A stretch of 7,369 nucleotides of DNA from an uncultured archaeon (GCA_937890045.1 CALBXV010000336.1:1-7369), one strand, 5' to 3'. Shown: positions 1-7,047, numbered from the stretch's first letter. A program made the numbers and translations. Notes: generated from the sequence alone by a model not told the origin.

Positions 1-974
1 GTAGTCCGTTTTTATCATCAAAATGGCTACAAGAACATGAGGATTTAGGATTGGTAGATGGTGATGTATTAAAAGGATATAGATTAAATGCTAAAGAAAA
101 GTTTATAACAAATCCTGAAAATATTAAGATATTAAAACATTGGGCCCCAAGAATACAAGGTATAGATTTTTTTGGTGGAGAACCATTATTACAGGCAGAA
201 CATAATTTAATTTTGAAAATTATTGCAGAAACAGGTCATGCAGATAATATAACTTTATATTATAATACAAATGGGTCGGTTTATGATGAAGAAATTTGTA
301 AACATTGGGAAAGTTTTGGTCATGTAAATTTGAATTATAGTGTAGATGATATTGGAAAGAGATTTGATTATGAGAGATATCCTGCAAAGTATGACGATGT
401 TATGAATAATGTTAGTAAGTATTATGAGTATGTTTTTCCGAATGAAGAAATACGAAAAAAAATTATTACAAATAAAAAATATTTTCATAGATTTTATTCT
501 TCACCGGAACAAGAATATCCAAGTCCAGATATAATGAAAGAACGTGGTATGAGAGTGGCTATGATAAATAGATTTTATATAACGGTTGGATTTTTTAATA
601 TATTTTATCTTGATGAGATATTACGAGAATTAACCACTAGATTTAATATGGAAGTTCAATTTAATCCAGTCCATTTTCCACATCATTATGCTCCACATAT
701 TTTACCAGAGAAGATGAAAAAAGTTATAATTGAGAGATTTAGAGAGAAAAGTTTTGTAGAGGAAATGGAAAATCAATATATTAAATGTGCTCCTGGTGGT
801 TCAACTGTCAATCAAGAAATAGAACATTTAATTACTTTTATGAATTCATCAAAAGAAAATCCAAGTTTGATTAAACAGGCACTTAAAACTATAAGAATAC
901 ATGATGATTATAGAAAAGAATCTTTTGAAGAAGTTTTTCCAGAAATTTGGAAATTTTTAAGAGAATATGAATAA
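1..974 (+). CDS. Radical SAM protein, 5'-truncated by window edge (N-twitch family)
   Basis: The frame is open to the first base; the first complete codons read SPFLSSKWLQEHEDLG, which aligns with the residues just after the last cysteine of the CxxxCxxC motif in the gene at 4688-5923 (CRICSPQYSTAWYKDAKKLG). Bases 1-2 (GT) fit the end of a TGT Cys codon, so the cluster-binding motif and N-terminal module lie just outside the window. The TTG at 51 is therefore an internal Leu, not a start. Visible core motifs are FFGGEP (GGEP at nt 174-185, SAM amino-group binding), YNTNG (nt 264-275) and SVDD followed by GKRFDYERYP. Compared with the genes at 967 and 4688, about 40 extra residues lie between the DDV helix and the FFNIFY strand. 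The C-terminus ends with a FEEVFPE tail also seen in the gene at 4688. The stop overlaps the next start by 8 nt. The family assignment is firm; the substrate is unknown. Confidence 0.88.
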   Translation, partial: SPFLSSKWLQEHEDLGLVDGDVLKGYRLNAKEKFITNPENIKILKHWAPRIQGIDFFGGEPLLQAEHNLILKIIAETGHADNITLYYNTNGSVYDEEICKHWESFGHVNLNYSVDDIGKRFDYERYPAKYDDVMNNVSKYYEYVFPNEEIRKKIITNKKYFHRFYSSPEQEYPSPDIMKERGMRVAMINRFYITVGFFNIFYLDEILRELTTRFNMEVQFNPVHFPHHYAPHILPEKMKKVIIERFREKSFVEEMENQYIKCAPGGSTVNQEIEHLITFMNSSKENPSLIKQALKTIRIHDDYRKESFEEVFPEIWKFLREYE

Positions 975-2157
975 GTTACCAGATACTATTTGTTCTGCAC
1001 CATTTTTTAAACTTGAATTGGATAATGCATTTAGATTTAGACCGTGTTGTAAGTTTGAGGGTGGATATGAAGTAGACGAAAAGTTTTCGTTTGAGGATGC
1101 TTGGAACTCACAAGATAGAAAAAATTTAATGAAAGATTTTCTTGACGGAAAAAAACCTATTCAATGTAGAGAGTGTTGGGTAGAAGAAGAATTAAATGTT
1201 CCGAGTTATAGAGATTCAATGAGGGAGTGGATTCCAGATTCCGAAATTGAAAAATATTTATATAAAAAGGAACTTTATCCTAAAATTTTGGATATTAAGA
1301 TTTCAAATTTATGTAACATGAAATGTAGAATATGTGGGCCAGGAGCATCATCATTAATAGCTAAAGAATATTTGAAATATGGAGAATTAGGTAAAGAAGA
1401 TTACGAGTTTTTTAAAGATAAAAAAATATTAACAGATAAAAATATTTCTATTATTAAATCTTGGTTACCAGATATTGAAAGAATAGAAGTTACGGGAGGA
1501 GAATCCTTTATTAATTCAGAATTATTTACATTATTGGAGTTGTGTGTTGAAACAGATAATGCCAAACATATAACATTTCATACAAATACTAATGGGACAA
1601 TTTTTAGTGATAAGTTAAATAAATTATTTAAGGAATTTAGGTATATAAGTATAGGTTTTAGTATTGATGATATTGAGGATAGATTTGAATATCAAAGAGA
1701 TGGTGGTAATTGGAGTAAAGTTGAAGAAAATTTAAGAAGTTATCAAAAATTAGATTTACCTAAAGAGTTTTTTATTAATTGTACTACGAGTTTTTTAAAT
1801 ATTTATTATATGCCGGAGTTTATTAATTGGTGTGTTAAGAATCATTGGAGAATGGGATTTAATATATTATTTTTACCTGAATATAATCATATTGGTAATT
1901 TACCACGGAATATTAAAGATAAAATAATAGAGAAGTATAAAAAGTTTCCAGATTTACTTGATGACCGTGATTTTAATATAGATAAGTTACCAAAACTTAT
2001 TGATATGATGAATTTAGTAGAAGTAGTGGATAATAGTCATTTTAAGTATGCGTGGAATGAAATAAAAAAGGTAGATGAACGTAGAAATCAAAAATATTCA
2101 GATTCACATCCAGAATTTTATGAAATAATACAGGAATATATTAATGAAAAAATATAA
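967..2157 (+). CDS. Radical SAM protein with N-terminal twitch-like Fe-S module
   Basis: This complete 396-residue protein is predicted to cleave S-adenosylmethionine reductively and make a 5'-deoxyadenosyl radical; its substrate is unknown. The N-terminal module has C9-SAPF, RPC27C28, DAW46NS and C67-x2-C70, a set suited to an auxiliary Fe-S cluster. The radical SAM core follows: KISNLC116NMKC120RIC123 (the [4Fe-4S] site), TGGE at 176-179, TNTNG at 206-210 and SIDD at 232-235, then EDRFEYQRDGGNW. The C-terminal region (about 280-396) is family-specific and ends HPEFYEIIQEYINEKI. The length of about 400 residues equals that of its intact relative at 4688. ATG 967 has a purine run (AAGAGA) just upstream and overlaps the previous stop by 8 nt. 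The last 14 nt overlap the next gene. It is a close relative of the genes at 1 and 4688. No key residue is missing. Confidence 0.92.
   Translation: MNKLPDTICSAPFFKLELDNAFRFRPCCKFEGGYEVDEKFSFEDAWNSQDRKNLMKDFLDGKKPIQCRECWVEEELNVPSYRDSMREWIPDSEIEKYLYKKELYPKILDIKISNLCNMKCRICGPGASSLIAKEYLKYGELGKEDYEFFKDKKILTDKNISIIKSWLPDIERIEVTGGESFINSELFTLLELCVETDNAKHITFHTNTNGTIFSDKLNKLFKEFRYISIGFSIDDIEDRFEYQRDGGNWSKVEENLRSYQKLDLPKEFFINCTTSFLNIYYMPEFINWCVKNHWRMGFNILFLPEYNHIGNLPRNIKDKIIEKYKKFPDLLDDRDFNIDKLPKLIDMMNLVEVVDNSHFKYAWNEIKKVDERRNQKYSDSHPEFYEIIQEYINEKI
2132..2135 (+). promoter_or_regulatory. Shine-Dalgarno-like AGGA for the gene at 2144
   Basis: AGGA lies 8 nt before ATG 2144, inside the 3' end of the upstream radical SAM gene. 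It supports the chosen start and the 14-nt overlap. Confidence 0.5.
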
Positions 2158-2163
2158 ATATGT
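2143..2163 (+). repeat. Junction repeat copy 1 (start/stop overlap)
   Basis: A 21-nt stretch beginning at the A before the start codon (ATGAAAAAATATAAATATGT follows) is identical to 2810-2830. It carries both the stop of the upstream gene (..NEKI-stop) and the start of the downstream one (MKKYKYV). The surrounding bases diverge upstream because the preceding genes belong to different families. Confidence 0.75.
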
Positions 2164-2824
2164 AGTAGTAAGTGGATGTAGTTTCTCTGCAAGTGATTTA
2201 GAAAATTTAGTTAATCCAGGAGAAACATATGGAGATATTGTAGCTAATCATTATGGTGCAAAATTTTATAATTTAGGTAAATCTGGTGGATCACTACATC
2301 GTACTAATAGAAAAATTTTAGAATGGTGTGGTGAAAATAAAGATAAGTTTAAGGATACTTTGATTATCGTTGGAATGACCAGTCTTGGTAGATTAGAAGT
2401 TTGGAGTAATAGACTTAATAGATGGTATAATCATTCCGATTATTTACAAACTGATGTACATTTACCACCAGATTTGTTTAAGTTTGATTGGTCACTCGAT
2501 GAAAGAAAAAAATGGTTTATGAATTTTTATAACCATTCAGCAGAATTTACAATAGCAAATAATATTCTGATAGGATTACAATCTTTTTTGACATTGAATA
2601 ATATAGACCATATATTTTTTGATGCTTTATATCCACCTGAAAAGGAGTGGGACGATTTGGTATCAATGGAAAATTGGTATGAACATCCAAAGTATTCTTG
2701 TTTCGAGGAATTAACAGAGTCAAGTCTTGAAATGAGATATTCTGAAGATGACACACATCCAAGTAAAAAGGCACATAAGTATTGGGGAGAAAAATTATTG
2801 GAGTTTATAAATGAAAAAATATAA
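2144..2824 (+). CDS. SGNH/GDSL-like hydrolase or acyltransferase-type protein (copy 1)
   Basis: This 226-residue protein has no signal peptide or membrane segment, so it is probably cytoplasmic. SGNH-fold blocks can be placed: block I at VVVSGCSFS (11-15, candidate nucleophile Ser13 after strand 1), block II at YNLGKSGGS (Gly45 region), a block III equivalent at IIVGMTSLGR (77-80), and block V at D202-D-T-H205-P, the Asp/His of the catalytic dyad. The usual block III Asn of GxND is replaced (GMTS), so the oxyanion hole would be atypical. Known members of this fold hydrolyse or transfer acyl groups on carbohydrates and lipids; that role here is inference. The start is supported by AGGA 8 nt upstream and by the paralogue's identical MKKYKYVV start. 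It overlaps neighbours by 14 nt on both sides and sits between radical SAM genes, which suggests a shared pathway. Confidence 0.8.
   Translation: MKKYKYVVVSGCSFSASDLENLVNPGETYGDIVANHYGAKFYNLGKSGGSLHRTNRKILEWCGENKDKFKDTLIIVGMTSLGRLEVWSNRLNRWYNHSDYLQTDVHLPPDLFKFDWSLDERKKWFMNFYNHSAEFTIANNILIGLQSFLTLNNIDHIFFDALYPPEKEWDDLVSMENWYEHPKYSCFEELTESSLEMRYSEDDTHPSKKAHKYWGEKLLEFINEKI
2800..2803 (+). promoter_or_regulatory. Shine-Dalgarno-like GGAG for the gene at 2811
   Basis: GGAG lies 7 nt before ATG 2811 within the end of the first SGNH gene. The equivalent position before ATG 3565 reads AGAG (3554-3557), so the site is conserved in the duplication. Confidence 0.5.
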
Positions 2825-2830
2825 ATATGT
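2810..2830 (+). repeat. Junction repeat copy 2 (start/stop overlap)
   Basis: Identical over 21 nt to 2143-2163. Again it combines an NEKI-stop end with an MKKYKYV start in a 14-nt overlap. Confidence 0.75.
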
Positions 2831-3584
2831 TGTTACAGTAGGGTGTAGTTTTACAGTAGATCCACCACATAATAGTAATGAGTTAGGTATACCAAAAGAT
2901 GGTAAATCTTATGGAAGATTGATATCAGAACATTTTGGAGCAAAATATTATGACTTGGCCGAATGTGGGTTTTCAATGCAAGGCATGCACAGAAGAATTT
3001 TAGAATGGTGTTCTCAAAATAAAGATAAGTTTAAAGATACTTTGATTATAATTGGGATGACAAGTATGGGTAGAGTAGAAATTTGGAATAATAAGTATAA
3101 TGATGGCGGTGGACTGCACTGGCATACCGATTGTAGATATTTTCAACCACCAGACAGTCTTTTAGATCAATTTAAAGACCATTTGTTGATATATTGGCCA
3201 GCCAAACAACGAAAAAACTATTTTATAAATTTTTATAATGAAAATGCTGATTTTTTTCTTATGACTCAAAATATTATAGGATTACAATCATTTTTTAAAA
3301 CAAATGATATAGACCATGTATTTTTAGATGGGATGAGCCCCATTGATAGGCATTGGGAAAGATATTGTGATGATAAAGATAGGTTCGGATATAAATTATT
3401 ATTTGATAATTTAGTTTCTCAAGAAAATTGGTATAAACATCCAGAATATGAATCTTTATTGGAATTGATATGGTCCAATCCCGAAATGAGAATATCAGAA
3501 GATGATTTACATCCAAACAAAGAAGCACATAAATATTGGGCAGAATATTTAATAGAGTATATAAATGAAAAAATTAACAATTAA
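2811..3584 (+). CDS. SGNH/GDSL-like hydrolase or acyltransferase-type protein (copy 2)
   Basis: This 257-residue paralogue of the preceding gene has the same catalytic layout: GCSFT with candidate Ser13, block II at DLAECGFS (Gly53 region), IIIGMTSMGR at 82-85 in place of GxND, and SED231-D-L-H234-P near the C-terminus. It is 31 residues longer, with insertions after residue 17 (PPHNSNELG region), around 95-120 (GGGLHWHTD region) and around 175-195 (DRHWERYCDDKDRFG region), which would sit in loops and could change substrate choice. No signal peptide is visible. GGAG 7 nt before the ATG and the shared MKKYKYVV start support the start. Its stop lies 6 nt further into the following gene than in copy 1, giving a 20-nt overlap. 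Acyl transfer or ester hydrolysis is inferred from the fold only. Confidence 0.8.
   Translation: MKKYKYVVTVGCSFTVDPPHNSNELGIPKDGKSYGRLISEHFGAKYYDLAECGFSMQGMHRRILEWCSQNKDKFKDTLIIIGMTSMGRVEIWNNKYNDGGGLHWHTDCRYFQPPDSLLDQFKDHLLIYWPAKQRKNYFINFYNENADFFLMTQNIIGLQSFFKTNDIDHVFLDGMSPIDRHWERYCDDKDRFGYKLLFDNLVSQENWYKHPEYESLLELIWSNPEMRISEDDLHPNKEAHKYWAEYLIEYINEKINN
3564..3574 (+). repeat. Junction repeat, partial copy 3
   Basis: AATGAAAAAAT matches the first 11 nt of the junction repeats at 2143 and 2810, then diverges (TAACAATTAA). It again provides a gene end (INEKI) and a gene start (MKK), but here the downstream gene is a radical SAM gene, not an SGNH gene. Confidence 0.55.
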
Positions 3585-4698
3585 AGAACGTAAAAAGTAC
3601 AATAAAATGAGAAGGGATTTTGATTGGAGACAAGAACCCAATTTAGAGAGTTGCTGTAATGGGCCATTTAATAATATGTATTTTACCACACAGGGAAGTG
3701 TTTCACCTTGTTGGATATTACCAGGTTATGTTGAGTATTGGACTGATGAGAAATCTATAAATGATATATGGTTTGGTGAAAAATATAATGAGTTGAGATA
3801 CAATTTAGAACGCGGAAATTTTAAAGATAAGTGTGAAATTTGTTATCATAATATAAAAAATCAAGTTTGGCCTTTAGCAATGGCATATGATAGATTTGGT
3901 GTAAATGAAAATAAATATCCTACACTATTAGAATTAGAATTGAGTAATGAATGTAATTTAGAGTGTTTGATGTGTGATGGATTTTTAAGTTCGGGTATAA
4001 GAAAGAATAGAGATAAGTTACCAAAATTACCTATGCATTATAATGATAATTTCGTTGAACAGTTAAAAGAGTATATTCCACACTTGGAAGAATTAAGATT
4101 TAATGGTGGAGAACCATTTTTACACAAAATAGTACATAAAATTTGTATGTTGGTATCAGAGATAAATCCAAAATTACAAATTAATATGGCAACTAATGGT
4201 ATGGTATATAATAAAAGAGTACAAGAAATTTTAGATAAGTGTGATATTAGGATGAATATATCAATAGATGGGTTTACTAAAGAGACTTATGAAAAAATAC
4301 GAGTGAATAGTGATTGGGAAACTTTAATGAAAAATTTCAAAATTTTTTGGAAGTATTTACTTAAAAAGAATCAAGCACCATCCGTTATGGTTAACCCAAT
4401 GAGAAATAATTGGTGGGAAATGAAAGATGCTGTACGTTTTACAAATAAATATAAATCTAATCTTTGGTATAATACAATACATCATCCACCACACTTAGCT
4501 TTACATAATTTACCAATTGAAGAATTAAAAGATATTTATACTCAGCTAAAAGAGGATTTAAGAGAGTTGGAAGAGGAAGATTCATATTATACTCGTGAAA
4601 ATACATCTCAAGATTATTTGGAAAAGAGGTATGCTAATATGGGTAAGTTTTCAATGTTTGTAGAAAATCAAGTAGTTGGTTGGATAAATGATAGATAA
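3565..4698 (+). CDS. Radical SAM protein with N-terminal twitch-like module (subfamily B)
   Basis: This 377-residue predicted AdoMet-radical enzyme has an unknown substrate. The N-terminal module reads SCC31NGPF, SPC49W50, DIW69FG and C90-x2-C93; the usual CC pair is CW, so one possible cluster ligand is lost, although the neighbouring C30 could substitute. The core has LELSNEC130NLEC134LMC137, FNGGEP at 179-184, ATNG at 209-212 and SIDG at 233-236, followed by TYEKIRVNSDWETLMKNFK, which closely matches the gene at 5923. The C-terminal part is family-specific with an acidic LREL-EEED stretch near 335. ATG 3565 is preferred because AGAG lies 7 nt upstream and the MKK start coincides with the junction repeat; ATG 3607 is a weaker alternative and would also keep all cysteines. 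It overlaps the next gene by 11 nt (ATGATAGATAA). Confidence 0.9.
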   Translation: MKKLTIKERKKYNKMRRDFDWRQEPNLESCCNGPFNNMYFTTQGSVSPCWILPGYVEYWTDEKSINDIWFGEKYNELRYNLERGNFKDKCEICYHNIKNQVWPLAMAYDRFGVNENKYPTLLELELSNECNLECLMCDGFLSSGIRKNRDKLPKLPMHYNDNFVEQLKEYIPHLEELRFNGGEPFLHKIVHKICMLVSEINPKLQINMATNGMVYNKRVQEILDKCDIRMNISIDGFTKETYEKIRVNSDWETLMKNFKIFWKYLLKKNQAPSVMVNPMRNNWWEMKDAVRFTNKYKSNLWYNTIHHPPHLALHNLPIEELKDIYTQLKEDLRELEEEDSYYTRENTSQDYLEKRYANMGKFSMFVENQVVGWINDR

Positions 4699-5923
4699 AG
4701 ATTTTCTTTTAAAAAAATCAAAAACATTTTGTATGGCGCCGTGGGTTGAAGTTCATGTAACCACTATAGGAAGAGTTTTTCCATGCTGTGCTGCCGAGAC
4801 GGATGAATATATTGGAGATATCAGTATAGGAGATACTTTAGAAGAAAGCTGGAATTCTGAAAGGGCAAAAAAATTGAGACTGGATATATTACAAGAGAAT
4901 AAAAATCCATTATGTATTGATTGCTATACTTATGAAAATTTGGGTAGAAATAGTGAACGAGATTGGTATAACATAGATTTTTTAAAGTATTGGGATAGAG
5001 TTGAAATGACTAAGGATGATGGTGAATTAGAAATCTTTGATCCTCCGTTTATAGATATACGATTTTCTAATGTGTGTAATTTTCGCTGTCGGATATGTTC
5101 ACCACAATATAGTACTGCATGGTATAAAGATGCTAAGAAATTGGGACAACTTACTGATGAAAAGAAAATTATTACACCTACAGAAAATCCACAAGAATTG
5201 TGGGAACAAGTTGAAACACTTATTCCAACTATAGAACGTATTCATTTTGCTGGTGGAGAACCTTTAGTGATGGAAGAACACTATAGAATATTAAAAATGT
5301 TACTTGATGCAGGTAAAACTGATGTTAAAATTACTTACAATACAAATTTTGCAGATTTGACGTTTAAAGGAGAAAGTGTACTTGATTATTGGAAAGAATT
5401 TAAACAAGTAAATGTGAGTGCAAGTTTAGATGGTATGGGAAAACGGGGTGATTATATGCGTAAAGGACAAGATTGGAATAAAATTGTTGAAAATCGTAAA
5501 CTTATGAAAAAAATTTGTGGACAACATAACTTTCATATAGTTTGCTCCGTAAGTATGATGAATGTTTTACATATACCAGATTTTTATAGGTGGGGTGTAG
5601 ATACTGAATTTATATCTCCAGGCAATATATCGTTATATTATGTAGCTTATCCATATCTTTGGGATATTAAGGCGTTACCAGTAGATAAAAAACAAGAAAT
5701 TTTAGATAAGTATAATGCTTTTATTGAAGAATATCTAAGGGGTGATGAATATTATCAAAGTATAAGAGTTAAAGAACATTTCAGAGCAATTCTTAATTAT
5801 ATGCTAGAAGAAGATAGAAAGGATGACTTGAAAAATTTTAAACAGTATATATTAAGTTTAGATAAGATACGAAATGAAAATTTTAAAGAAGTTTTTCCAG
5901 AACTGTCGGATTTAATAGAATAA
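4688..5923 (+). CDS. Radical SAM protein with N-terminal twitch-like module (subfamily A)
   Basis: At 411 residues this is the most typical member of the array. Its N-terminus, TFC15MAPWVEVHV then GRVFPC33C34, ESW55NS and C76-x2-C79, is the classic pattern of N-twitch radical SAM proteins (CxxPW, PCC, CxxC). The core has RFSNVC130NFRC134RIC137SP, FAGGEP at 187-192, YNTN at 217-220 (Phe follows in place of the usual Gly) and SLDG at 246-249, followed by KRGDYMRKGQDW. The C-terminus ends NFKEVFPELSDLIE, matching the tail of the gene at 1-974; 17 nt are identical between the two tails (928-944 and 5886-5902). The ribosome-binding signal is weak (TTGGA close to the ATG), so translation probably depends on coupling to the previous gene. 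The reaction is presumed to be radical chemistry on an unknown substrate. Confidence 0.93.
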   Translation: MIDKDFLLKKSKTFCMAPWVEVHVTTIGRVFPCCAAETDEYIGDISIGDTLEESWNSERAKKLRLDILQENKNPLCIDCYTYENLGRNSERDWYNIDFLKYWDRVEMTKDDGELEIFDPPFIDIRFSNVCNFRCRICSPQYSTAWYKDAKKLGQLTDEKKIITPTENPQELWEQVETLIPTIERIHFAGGEPLVMEEHYRILKMLLDAGKTDVKITYNTNFADLTFKGESVLDYWKEFKQVNVSASLDGMGKRGDYMRKGQDWNKIVENRKLMKKICGQHNFHIVCSVSMMNVLHIPDFYRWGVDTEFISPGNISLYYVAYPYLWDIKALPVDKKQEILDKYNAFIEEYLRGDEYYQSIRVKEHFRAILNYMLEEDRKDDLKNFKQYILSLDKIRNENFKEVFPELSDLIE

Positions 5924-7047
5924 TGAATAATCAAAATTTATTTTGTAGAGTACCATTCACCGAGATATCAATTGATATCTTTGGCCAGGTGTGGCCTGGA
6001 TGTTGCCCTGATTGGGTGGAATTTCCATTTGGAAATATATTAGAACAACCCTGGGAAGAAATTTGGAATGGAGAAAATGCAATAAAATTTAGAAAATCAA
6101 TGTATGATAGTTCATTGCGACATTGTGATAAAAATTGGTGTGTTTGGGTGATAGGTGCATTATCGGGAGACGGTGCTGGCAGGGTAATGGAAAATGGTGT
6201 TGATGAGTATATAACACAAATAGAAGACAACTGGTATGGAGATAAGTCTAAATTATTAATTGATCTTAAAGAACGAAACCCTGTTTTATCGTCAAATCCA
6301 ACACATCTACTTATGAATTATGATATGAGCTGTAATTTAGCATGTCCAACCTGTAGAATAGATTTTATTAATGTAGTAGATGAGGAAGAAGAAAAAGTTA
6401 ACCGAATTCATAAATATGTAATCGATAATATATTTCCTCATTTACATAGTGTATCAATTACAGGAGTTGGAGACCCATTCGGGGGTAAACTTTTTAGAAA
6501 ATTTTTGATGGGTTATAGTCTAGAAAAATTTCCAAACTTAAGATCAATACATTTTAATACTAATGGTCAATTATTTAATAAATACTATTGGGAGAAAATG
6601 ACTGGACTACATAAAATTAAAGTAGGTGTTGATATATCTATAGATGCGGCAAACTCAGAAACTTATGCTAAATTAAGGTATCCTGGAGATTGGGATACAT
6701 TAATGGAAAATTTTAAATACATTAAAAAAATTAAAAATTTAGTTTGTTTGGGAATTAGCATGGTGGTTCAGTATGAGAATTATAAACAAATGTTAGATTT
6801 TATTAAATTGGGGGAAAGTTTAGTATATAATAATAGATATACATTTGTAGAATTTAAAAGAATTAGAAATTGGGGACATATGGATCCAGAAGAATTTAAA
6901 AAAGTTAGTATGGGTGAATCAATAACTTCTGATGAAAGAGCGGAGTTTTTAAATATACTTCGTGAAGTTGAAAAATTAAGAAAATATAATATTGACCACA
7001 ATATTTTACCTGAAATTCGCCACAATTTGGGGGAATTCTTATTATGA
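5923..7047 (+). CDS. Radical SAM protein with N-terminal twitch-like module, GVGDP variant (subfamily B)
   Basis: This 374-residue predicted AdoMet-radical enzyme has N-terminal motifs LFC8RVPF, WPGC27C28PDW, EIW48NG and C68-x4-C73; the last pair is spaced by four residues, not the two seen in its neighbours. The core has YDMSC137NLAC141PTC144R, TGVGDP at 180-185 in place of the usual GGEP, FNTNG at 211-215 and SIDAA at 239-243 followed by TYAKLRYPGDWDTLMENFK. FKRIRNWGHMDPEEF near the C-terminus is a conserved-looking block. The Asp for Glu change keeps a carboxylate and occurs in other twitch-type members as far as I recall, so activity is still likely. The start shares one base with the preceding stop (TAATG), and the end overlaps the next gene by ATGA, both signs of translational coupling. 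No strong ribosome-binding site is seen. Confidence 0.92.
   Translation: MNNQNLFCRVPFTEISIDIFGQVWPGCCPDWVEFPFGNILEQPWEEIWNGENAIKFRKSMYDSSLRHCDKNWCVWVIGALSGDGAGRVMENGVDEYITQIEDNWYGDKSKLLIDLKERNPVLSSNPTHLLMNYDMSCNLACPTCRIDFINVVDEEEEKVNRIHKYVIDNIFPHLHSVSITGVGDPFGGKLFRKFLMGYSLEKFPNLRSIHFNTNGQLFNKYYWEKMTGLHKIKVGVDISIDAANSETYAKLRYPGDWDTLMENFKYIKKIKNLVCLGISMVVQYENYKQMLDFIKLGESLVYNNRYTFVEFKRIRNWGHMDPEEFKKVSMGESITSDERAEFLNILREVEKLRKYNIDHNILPEIRHNLGEFLL
7029..7034 (+). promoter_or_regulatory. Purine-rich Shine-Dalgarno-like GGGGGA for the gene at 7044
   Basis: GGGGGA lies 9 nt before ATG 7044 in the end of the preceding gene. It is the strongest ribosome-binding-like signal in the window and fixes the start of the truncated last gene. 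Confidence 0.55.

Larger units (their letters stand above)
2144..3584 (+). repeat. Tandem duplication of an SGNH-like gene
   Basis: Two consecutive genes encode paralogues that align over their whole length: identical MKKYKYVV starts, GCSF, ILEWC..NKDKFKDTLII.GMTS.GR.E.W, ENWY.HP.Y, and SEDD.HP..KAHKYW/EAHKYW ends. The segment 2315-2404 versus 2997-3086 keeps 78 of 90 bases by manual count, including synonymous positions, while other parts have diverged and gained insertions in the second copy. This fits a tandem duplication followed by uneven divergence. Confidence 0.8.

Noticed and set aside
51..53. TTG at 51 as the start of the first gene.
   Set aside because: The frame stays open to base 1 and the upstream codons encode residues homologous to the region just after the radical SAM CxxxCxxC motif in the gene at 4688, so this TTG is an internal leucine.
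255..488. Minus-strand open frame of 77 codons, and similar minus-strand frames at 2527-2774, 3295-3528, 5931-6230 and 6780-7025.
   Set aside because: All lie opposite well-supported + strand genes, have low-complexity or hydrophobic translations typical of antisense AT-rich DNA, and show no recognisable domain.
2153..2827. Exact TATAAATA octamers (2153-2160 and 2820-2827), identical to the T4-type late promoter core.
   Set aside because: They lie just downstream of the start codons of the genes they would serve, so transcripts would miss those ATGs. Near-matches (CATAAATA, TATAAATT, TATAAATG) are common across this AT-rich coding DNA, and the two exact copies are part of the duplicated MKKYKY start.
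3565..3606. An ATG at 3607 as an alternative start for the radical SAM gene at 3565.
   Set aside because: It keeps all conserved cysteines, but the 3565 start has a better-placed AGAG and keeps the overlap pattern seen at the other junctions.
967..7047. A RiPP precursor peptide gene to accompany the radical SAM enzymes.
   Set aside because: There is no intergenic space, and no small + strand frame with a leader/core look was found between or within the genes. A RiPP system cannot be supported from this window, though a precursor may lie outside it.
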